Below are positions 6,504 through 11,114 of a stretch of DNA of 11,114 nt, piece after piece. Numbering within the stretch: position 1 is the first letter of the stretch; each line of letters begins with the position of its first letter. The notes under the pieces are model-generated. The model was given only the letters and a program-made list of their open reading frames with translations, searched no databases and had not been told where the DNA came from. The translations under genes were made by a program, and so were the position numbers. Source of the stretch: UBA6136 sp039795615 (GTDB lineage Bacteria; Pseudomonadota; Gammaproteobacteria; Methylococcales; Methylococcaceae); NCBI GenBank assembly GCA_039795615.1, contig JBDKLO010000030.1, forward strand, positions 1 through 11,114, read 5' to 3'.

Positions 6504-7181
6504 TCAGTGGGCCTCCCCATGTACGACGCCATGTGCGGGCTGGATCGCAAAATCTGCCTTCTCAACCTGCTTCGGCTTCCAGGTCCTGACACCCCAAATG
6601 ATCAGGCCGATCAGGAAGAATGCGCTCGGCGGCAATAAAAGAAGTCCGTTCGGGACGTACCAACCACCATCCTTGACCAAGGGCAGTATGTCGATTCCCA
6701 GCAGCTTTCCTGAACCAAAGAGCTCACGAACCGTTGCTACCGTAATAAGAATCAAGCTGTAGCCAAGACCGTTGCCAATACCATCCAGGAAGCTTTCCCA
6801 TGGGGGATTCTTCATGGCATACGCCTCAGCGCGCCCCATGACAATACAGTTCGTGATGATCAGTCCGACAAAAACGGACAGCTGCTTGCTGACATCGTAA
6901 GCAAACGCCTTCAGCAACTGATCAACCACGATGACCAGCGATGCGATGATGATCATCTGCACAATAATCCGGATGCTGCTCGGGATGTGATTTCTGACAA
7001 ACGCGATACCGGCACTCGAAAAGGCCGTTACCGTCGTCAGCGCAAGACTCATGATCAGTGCCGTCGACAGCTGTGAGGTCACAGCCAGAGCAGAACAAAT
7101 GCCCAAAACCTGGAGGGTGATGGGATTATTCTCTACCAGCGGATCGACGAGGACCTTCTTATTCTCTTCTGTAAGTTCCAT
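6504..7181 (-). CDS. nqrD: Na+-translocating NADH:quinone reductase subunit D
   Basis: NqrD (225 aa) is an integral membrane subunit with about six helices that shares the intramembrane iron centre with NqrE. C29 (LGICSAL) and C112 (TNCIVMGRAEA) sit at the same numbers as the Vibrio ligands. The start MELTEENKKVLVDPLVENNP is the family N terminus; the 40 upstream codons of open frame lie within nqrC. A GAGG lies 9 nt before the ATG and the gap to nqrC is 4 bp. The C terminus runs about 15 residues beyond the usual length of about 210 and ends with three histidines (217, 221, 225), a tail that is probably cytoplasmic and of unknown use. Confidence 0.97.
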   Translation of the reverse strand: MELTEENKKVLVDPLVENNPITLQVLGICSALAVTSQLSTALIMSLALTTVTAFSSAGIAFVRNHIPSSIRIIVQMIIIASLVIVVDQLLKAFAYDVSKQLSVFVGLIITNCIVMGRAEAYAMKNPPWESFLDGIGNGLGYSLILITVATVRELFGSGKLLGIDILPLVKDGGWYVPNGLLLLPPSAFFLIGLIIWGVRTWKPKQVEKADFAIQPAHGVVHGEAH

Positions 7182-7185
7182 AGCC

Positions 7186-8115
7186 TTAACCTCTACCGTT
7201 CCTAACCTTAGCAAGATAAATGGCGTAGCCTTCGCGGCCCATCCAGTAGCGAACCAGATTACTGACGCCGCGGCTGGTGAGGGTAGCGCCCGCAAGCGCA
7301 TCTACCTGATATTCAGAACCGGCCTTCGAAGGATCGACTCCACCCTTCACAAGTCCGAGAGCGACTTCACCGATATCGATGGTCTGGCCCTTTTCAGTCA
7401 GATTGCTCTCATGGAGCTCCTTGCCGCTGAAGTTGTAGATCTTTTTACCCTTCCAAAGCTCTTTCCACTTTGGATTAACGACTTCACCACCCAGACCGGG
7501 GGTTTCCGCCTGGTCATACAGGTTCATGCCCACAACGGTCTCACCATCCGCTTGAACAGCGATGAATCCGAACATCGTGGACCACAAACCGTACCCATTG
7601 ACCGGAAGGATCAGTGTTTTGATATTGCCGGCTTCGCGCACCAGGTAGATCTTTGAGTACTTGGGTTTACGCTTGATGCTGGCGATATCTTCAGCCGGAG
7701 GAATGGCAACACTCTGTGCCGGATCCTTGGCCGCCTTCCACTGGTCGTAGGTCTTTGCATCCATTCCGTCGACATAGTCGCCGGTAGCCAAATCCACGAT
7801 CCGGGTTTCAATATTCTTAAAAGCGGCATCAACATCAGTGCCCTTTTCATAAAGTCCTGCGACTTCAAGAATATTGACCTTCTCGTCCTTGGCTTTGTTC
7901 CATTCCTGAAGCGGTTTCAGGATAACGGCCGAACCGGATACGACGATTGCGCCGACCAGACAGAGAGTCAATGCGACTACAACTGTCTTTTTAAAGCTAT
8001 CGTTGGGTAGATCCAGATAAGGCTTGGCGTAGACCTGTGCCGTTTCGACATAGACCGCAAGTTTTTCCTTAAATCCCGGCTGCTGAGCCGAGGCTTTCTG
8101 CGCGGAATCAGGCAT
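7186..8115 (-). CDS. nqrC: Na+-translocating NADH:quinone reductase subunit C
   Basis: NqrC (309 aa) carries a covalently bound FMN on the periplasmic side. It has one membrane helix (residues about 43-67), then the FMN-binding domain. The ApbE target site is D272-A-L-A-G-A-T278-L-T, with T278 as the predicted flavinylated threonine; the position three before it is Ala, where Ser or Thr is usual. The ETPGLGGEV motif (204-212) is also family-typical. About 38 residues precede the basic SFKKT flank of the helix, whereas the Vibrio protein (about 257 aa) has only some eight, so this is an N-terminal cytoplasmic extension. The ATG at 8115 is supported by GAGGG placed 9 nt upstream and by the lack of another Met until residue 118. 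The gene overlaps nqrB by 8 nt (ATGCCTGA), pointing to coupled translation. Confidence 0.97.
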   Translation of the reverse strand: MPDSAQKASAQQPGFKEKLAVYVETAQVYAKPYLDLPNDSFKKTVVVALTLCLVGAIVVSGSAVILKPLQEWNKAKDEKVNILEVAGLYEKGTDVDAAFKNIETRIVDLATGDYVDGMDAKTYDQWKAAKDPAQSVAIPPAEDIASIKRKPKYSKIYLVREAGNIKTLILPVNGYGLWSTMFGFIAVQADGETVVGMNLYDQAETPGLGGEVVNPKWKELWKGKKIYNFSGKELHESNLTEKGQTIDIGEVALGLVKGGVDPSKAGSEYQVDALAGATLTSRGVSNLVRYWMGREGYAIYLAKVRNGRG

Positions 8116-9313
8116 AACGCTTCACCCTCTTGGCAATATTGAGCTTGATAACGACGTAGTCGATCAAGGGCGCAAAAATGTTGGCAAACAGGATGGCCAA
8201 CATAATTCCCTCTGGGAACGCCGGATTGACGACGCGAATCAGCATGGTCATGAAACCAATTAACGCACCGAAGAACCAGCGACCCGTATTGGTCTGAGCC
8301 GCGCTCACTGGATCGGTGGCCATGTAAACCGTACCGAAGGCAAATCCGCCCAAGGTGAGATGCCAATACCATGGCATGGAGAACATGATGTCTGAAGTGC
8401 TACCAATCGCATTAAACAGCGTTGCCGTGCCAATCATTCCGGCCAGAACGCCGGCAATGATTCGCCAGTTCGCAATGCGGGTGTAAATGAGGAAGGCCGC
8501 ACCAATGATGCAGGCCAGAGTTGAGGTTTCACCCATCGAACCCTGCTCAAAACCGAGGAAGGTCTGCCACCAGTTAATGCCCGCATCGCGGATCGCACTG
8601 ACACCGCCGATTGCGGCATGCCCAAGGGCCGTGGCACCTGCAAAGCCATCGACAGCAGTCCAGACCGCGTCACCTGACATCGATGCAGGATAAGCAAAGT
8701 ACAGGAATGCACGGCCCGTTAGCGCAGGATTCAGGAAGTTCTTTCCGGTTCCGCCGAAGACTTCCTTGCCGATCACAACACCAAAAGAAATGCCGAGGGC
8801 AACCTGCCAAAGCGGGATCGTCGGCGGTAAGGTGAGTGCAAAAAGGATGGATGAAACGAAGAAGCCCTCGTTGACATCGTGCTTACGCACCACAGAGAAC
8901 AATACTTCCCAGATACCACCCGCGACCAAAGTCACAATGTAGACCGGAAGGAAATAAGCCGCACCGTGAACCAGATTTGCGAGCGGATTCCATGGATTAT
9001 GACCAAACAGGTTCACAATCCAGCCTCGCCAGCCTGGAACACTCTCAACGCCGAGCGCCTGCATCCCCAGATTGGCCTGGTAGCCCGTATTGAGAAACGC
9101 CATAAGCATGCATGGCAACGCAGCAATCCATACGTAGGTCATGACTCGCTTGAGATCTACCGCATCGCGAACGTGGGTAGAGCCCGAAGTCACATCCGAT
9201 GGCGAATAGAGAAACGTATCCACCATTTCATAGACGGGATATAGCGTCTCAAACTTACCACCCTTTGCGAAAAGGGGGTGCAGTTTGTCTAAAAATTGAC
9301 GGGTGCTAGACAT
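8108..9313 (-). CDS. nqrB: Na+-translocating NADH:quinone reductase subunit B
   Basis: NqrB (401 aa; Vibrio about 415) is the large membrane subunit. It binds a covalent FMN and riboflavin and forms the main part of the Na+ path and quinone region. Many hydrophobic segments are visible. Conserved pieces include EGFFVSSILFALTLPPTIP (149-167), VFGGTGKNFLNPALTGRAFL (185-204) and MATDPVSA (331-338). The ApbE target site is D222-G-F-A-G-A-T228, giving T228 as the predicted FMN-bearing threonine (T236 in Vibrio). As in NqrC here, Ala replaces the common Ser or Thr three residues before it. The start overlaps the nqrA stop by one base (TAATG), and a strong AAGGAGG lies 5 nt ahead inside nqrA, so translation is likely coupled. 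Confidence 0.98.
   Translation of the reverse strand: MSSTRQFLDKLHPLFAKGGKFETLYPVYEMVDTFLYSPSDVTSGSTHVRDAVDLKRVMTYVWIAALPCMLMAFLNTGYQANLGMQALGVESVPGWRGWIVNLFGHNPWNPLANLVHGAAYFLPVYIVTLVAGGIWEVLFSVVRKHDVNEGFFVSSILFALTLPPTIPLWQVALGISFGVVIGKEVFGGTGKNFLNPALTGRAFLYFAYPASMSGDAVWTAVDGFAGATALGHAAIGGVSAIRDAGINWWQTFLGFEQGSMGETSTLACIIGAAFLIYTRIANWRIIAGVLAGMIGTATLFNAIGSTSDIMFSMPWYWHLTLGGFAFGTVYMATDPVSAAQTNTGRWFFGALIGFMTMLIRVVNPAFPEGIMLAILFANIFAPLIDYVVIKLNIAKRVKRYA
8125..8129 (-). promoter_or_regulatory. Ribosome-binding site fixing the long NqrC start
   Basis: On the minus strand GAGGG is followed by a 9-nt spacer and the ATG at 8113-8115, inside the end of nqrB. It supports the start that gives NqrC its unusual N-terminal extension. 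Confidence 0.65.
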
Positions 9314-10671
9314 TAGCCCTCCTTCTCGATTTGGGTCAGATTCTTTCTAAGGACCGGGCCGAAGTCATGCTTGCCCGGATCGACGAATGTACAAAGCGCC
9401 AGATCTTCCTCATCCAACTCCAGAGCCCCAAGGGCCTGCGCCATATCCGTATCGCCGACGATCAGATACTTGAGGAGCTGGGTAGGGAGAATATCGAGGG
9501 GCATCACTTCCTCATAGACACCGACCGGAACGACCGCACGAGGACTCCCGTATTTGGTGGTGGTGAACGCAAACTTGCGCCCCCGCTCACCCGGAAGACT
9601 GGTCAGCAAGACATTCAAGAAAGAGAACTTCTTGCCTGTCGGAATAATCCAGCCCATGGCTTCACGTTCGCGGTTCTCCGCAAGAACAGTCACCTGATGA
9701 TGGAAGCGCCCAAGGTACTCTGCCCCATCTGCAGCAGTCCGGCCATGCAAGACGGAACCTGAGACCACGCGCGCCTCGGAGGAACCCTTGATCTGACCGA
9801 CAACAAGATCACTCAGGTTCGCTCCGACCCGGGTCTTCACGAGACGCGGGCTGGACACGATGGGTCCCGCCAGCGAGACAACCCGTTCGACATTGAGTTT
9901 ACCGGTGGTAAAGAGGCTCCCGATGGCAATAACCGCCTGATAATCGAGATGCCAAACCGTCTTGGTCGGGCCCACTGGATCAAGAAAATGAATATGGGTT
10001 CCAACCAGGCCCGCGGGATGCGGTCCCGAGAATTCTGCCACCTCAAGCTGCTCAAGCTTCGGGGTATCGATCACCGCACCCGGCGCCTTACAGAGGAAGA
10101 GCTTTCCTTGGGTCAGGTGAGCAATGACGCTCAGCCCGTTTTTGAAGTCGCTCGCGCGGTCAGCGATCACCACTTCCGGACGTGCCGCCAGAGGATTGGT
10201 GTCTACTGCCGTAATAAAAATGGAGTGGGGCGTTGAGCCTGGCACAGGAACCTGACTGAAAGGCCGAGTGCGTATGGTCGTCCAGAGACCAGAGGCCAAA
10301 AGGTTCTGCTGAACTTCTTCGCAGGTCAGGTCTTTCAACTTGGAAGGCGCCCAGGAGTTGAAAGAAACCGCCTCATTGCCCTTGAGCTCGATGACAACCG
10401 ATGTCAGGACACGACGTTCTCCCCGGTTAATGGACTTAACCACACCCGCTCCAGGCGAGGTGTAGACAATCTCGGGGTGGGTTTTGTCGGCAAAAAGGAC
10501 ATCGCCCAATTTAACCGTATCACCCTCAGCTACCCGGAGCGATGGCTTGAGGCCCACGTAGTCCGGACCCAACAGGGCAACCGACTTCACCGGTCCTGCA
10601 TTGTTGTAGACAACCTGTTCAGGTTCCCCCGTGATCGGAAGATCCAGACCTTTCTTTGTAGTGATTTGCAT
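9313..10671 (-). CDS. nqrA: Na+-translocating NADH:quinone reductase subunit A
   Basis: NqrA (452 aa; Vibrio about 446) is the soluble cytoplasmic subunit that contributes to quinone handling; it has no membrane helix. Family motifs run throughout: KKGLDLPITGEP at the N terminus, TSPGAGVVKSINRGERRVL, GLWTTIRTRPFS, DTNPLAARPEVVI, GPHPAGLVGTHIHFLDP, VVSLAGPIV, and GALELDEEDLALCTFVDPGK near the C terminus. The start MQITTKKGLDL matches the family; the frame is open for 63 more codons upstream, but those encode no family sequence and cover the leader. The ribosome-binding site is weak (AGG, 7 nt before ATG), in contrast to the strong sites of nqrB and nqrE. As the first gene of the operon, its leader is the likely control point; a promoter is predicted about 190-215 bp upstream and a large dyad lies in between. 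Confidence 0.98.
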   Translation of the reverse strand: MQITTKKGLDLPITGEPEQVVYNNAGPVKSVALLGPDYVGLKPSLRVAEGDTVKLGDVLFADKTHPEIVYTSPGAGVVKSINRGERRVLTSVVIELKGNEAVSFNSWAPSKLKDLTCEEVQQNLLASGLWTTIRTRPFSQVPVPGSTPHSIFITAVDTNPLAARPEVVIADRASDFKNGLSVIAHLTQGKLFLCKAPGAVIDTPKLEQLEVAEFSGPHPAGLVGTHIHFLDPVGPTKTVWHLDYQAVIAIGSLFTTGKLNVERVVSLAGPIVSSPRLVKTRVGANLSDLVVGQIKGSSEARVVSGSVLHGRTAADGAEYLGRFHHQVTVLAENREREAMGWIIPTGKKFSFLNVLLTSLPGERGRKFAFTTTKYGSPRAVVPVGVYEEVMPLDILPTQLLKYLIVGDTDMAQALGALELDEEDLALCTFVDPGKHDFGPVLRKNLTQIEKEG

Positions 10672-10702
10672 AAGTGAGCCTGTAGAAAGCACAAACTTTT
10701 GG

Positions 10703-10736
10703 CCGCTCGACGGTGTGATATCACCCCCCTGAGCGG
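10703..10736. promoter_or_regulatory. 34-bp dyad in the nqr leader (candidate operator or RNA stem)
   Basis: A perfect 10-bp palindrome GTGATATCAC (10715-10724) is flanked at equal distance by CCGCTC (10703-10708) and GAGCGG (10731-10736). All arms share one centre at 10719.5. Counting outward, 13 of 17 symmetric positions are Watson-Crick pairs and one more is G-T. It sits 32 nt upstream of the nqrA start codon. Exact symmetry of a long site suits a dimeric DNA-binding regulator; the outer arms could also pair in the leader RNA. I recognise no specific regulator. Confidence 0.5.
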
Positions 10737-10779
10737 GTTGCCACACGATCGAAACCGAACTTAACCTGCCGCTACTCTC

Positions 10780-10847
10780 GCCAGACGACCGGAGGGTCAA
10801 CGACCCAATCAACTCAGGGACGCACGAGAAAGCGGCCAACGTCTGGC
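10780..10847 (-). repeat. Inverted repeats in the nqr leader RNA
   Basis: A perfect 8-bp inverted repeat GCCAGACG/CGTCTGGC pairs 10780-10787 with 10840-10847 across 52 nt, right after the predicted nqr transcription start. Inside it lies a small hairpin GGGTC-loop-GACCC (10794-10798 with 10802-10806). In the RNA these could form a closed stem with a branched interior. Function is unknown; I could not match it to a riboswitch class. Confidence 0.4.
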
Positions 10848-10859
10848 AAAAACGCCCCA

Positions 10860-10888
10860 ATTAAACCATAAAAGCGACCCGCTCTCAA
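10860..10888 (-). promoter_or_regulatory. Predicted sigma-70 promoter of the nqr operon
   Basis: On the minus strand TTGAGA (10883-10888) and TTTAAT (10860-10865) each match the consensus at five of six positions and are separated by exactly 17 bp. Transcription would start near 10853, giving nqrA a leader of about 180 nt. No better promoter is seen closer to nqrA. It is back to back with the rnpB promoter region. Confidence 0.6.
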
Positions 10889-10957
10889 CGCATACATCCA
10901 AGCAAACTCGCGGGATTGCGCCAGTTGAGTGCATTTATCCTTCCCGACAAATGGGGC

Positions 10958-10987
10958 TAGCCAATCCGGGGGGACATTGAATAGACT
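10958..10987 (+). promoter_or_regulatory. Tentative rnpB promoter
   Basis: TAGACT (10982-10987) lies about 7 nt before the first base that aligns with E. coli RNase P RNA, the right place for a -10 box, though it matches at only four of six positions. The possible -35 TAGCCA (10958-10963) is 18 bp upstream and poor. Position, more than sequence, supports the call. No other feature is seen between 10889 and 10957. Confidence 0.35.
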
Positions 10988-10994
10988 GGCAGGC

Positions 10995-11114
10995 GGAGTT
11001 GGTCAGGCAGTCGCTGTCCCGCCTTGCGCAGGATGGAGGAAAGTCCGGGCTCCAATGGACAGGACGCCAGGTAACGCCTGGGGGGCGCGAGCCCACGGAA
11101 AGTGCCACAGAAAA
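10995..11114 (+). ncRNA. rnpB: RNase P RNA (type A), 5' part, cut by window end
   Basis: This is the catalytic RNA of ribonuclease P, which removes the 5' leaders of tRNA precursors. The start GGAGTTGGTCAGGCAGTCGC aligns with the E. coli M1 RNA 5' end. The conserved block GAGGAAAGTCCGGGCTCC follows at 11036-11053, then the hairpin CCAGG-TAACG-CCTGG (11067-11081) and the CCCACGG...AGTGCCACAGA region (11092-11112). The stretch between AGTCGC and GAGGAAAG, which holds P3, is only about 21 nt, roughly half the E. coli length. The 3' two thirds, including the pairing strand of the terminal stem, lie beyond the window. It is divergent from the nqr operon. Confidence 0.95.

Noticed and set aside
6503..6592. 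An upstream start for nqrE, 30 codons longer
   Set aside because: The extra part lies inside nqrD in another frame; MEAYINLFIK with GGGGAGG upstream is the family start.
7182..7301. An upstream start for nqrD, 40 codons longer
   Set aside because: The extra part is the nqrC coding end read in another frame; MELTEENKKV is the family start.
9331..9762. A 143-aa open frame on the plus strand across nqrA
   Set aside because: It is fully antisense to conserved NqrA sequence and shows no domain or ribosome-binding evidence.
10672..10860. A 63-codon N-terminal extension of NqrA
   Set aside because: The family starts at MQITTKKGLDL. The upstream frame holds the leader's inverted repeats and begins at the predicted promoter, with no recognisable protein sequence.

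Overview
The window reads as a stretch of chromosomal core genome from a proteobacterium, most likely a gammaproteobacterium of moderate GC content. The evidence is an A-type RNase P RNA, an ExoI of the E. coli SbcB type, RNase D, and a complete six-subunit sodium-pumping NADH:quinone oxidoreductase (Na+-NQR) operon with its maturation factor NqrM. I could not fix the genus. There is no transposase, integrase, phage gene or CRISPR array.

Layout. At the left edge is tRNA-Arg(ACG) on the minus strand with a near-consensus promoter, divergent from rnd (RNase D) on the plus strand. The next ten genes all lie on the minus strand. Read in the direction of transcription (right to left), they are nqrA-nqrB-nqrC-nqrD-nqrE-nqrF, then a hairpin, nqrM, sbcB (exonuclease I), a secreted MxaD-like SRPBCC protein, and a secreted seven-bladed YVTN beta-propeller. 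The propeller gene converges on rnd with only 4 bp between the stop codons. At the right edge, rnpB starts on the plus strand, divergent from nqrA, and runs out of the window.

Function. NqrA-F form a membrane complex that oxidises NADH, reduces quinone and exports Na+; NqrM helps install its iron centre. The subunits carry the expected cofactor residues: the NqrF [2Fe-2S], FAD and NADH motifs, the NqrD/NqrE cysteine pairs, and the NqrB/NqrC flavinylation threonines. No apbE flavin transferase gene lies in the window, so it must be supplied from elsewhere. The SRPBCC and YVTN genes form a separate periplasmic pair. Similar proteins accompany PQQ/methanol dehydrogenase systems, but no dehydrogenase gene is present here.

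What stands out is regulatory. (1) A perfect 13-bp stem with a U-rich tail, shaped like an intrinsic terminator on both strands, lies inside the signal-peptide codons of the YVTN gene. (2) The nqr operon has a predicted 5' leader of about 180 nt holding a 34-bp dyad built on GTGATATCAC and other inverted repeats, ahead of a weakly marked nqrA start. (3) A GC-rich hairpin separates nqrF from nqrM. At the protein level, NqrC has an N-terminal extension, and NqrB and NqrC share an alanine in their flavinylation motifs.
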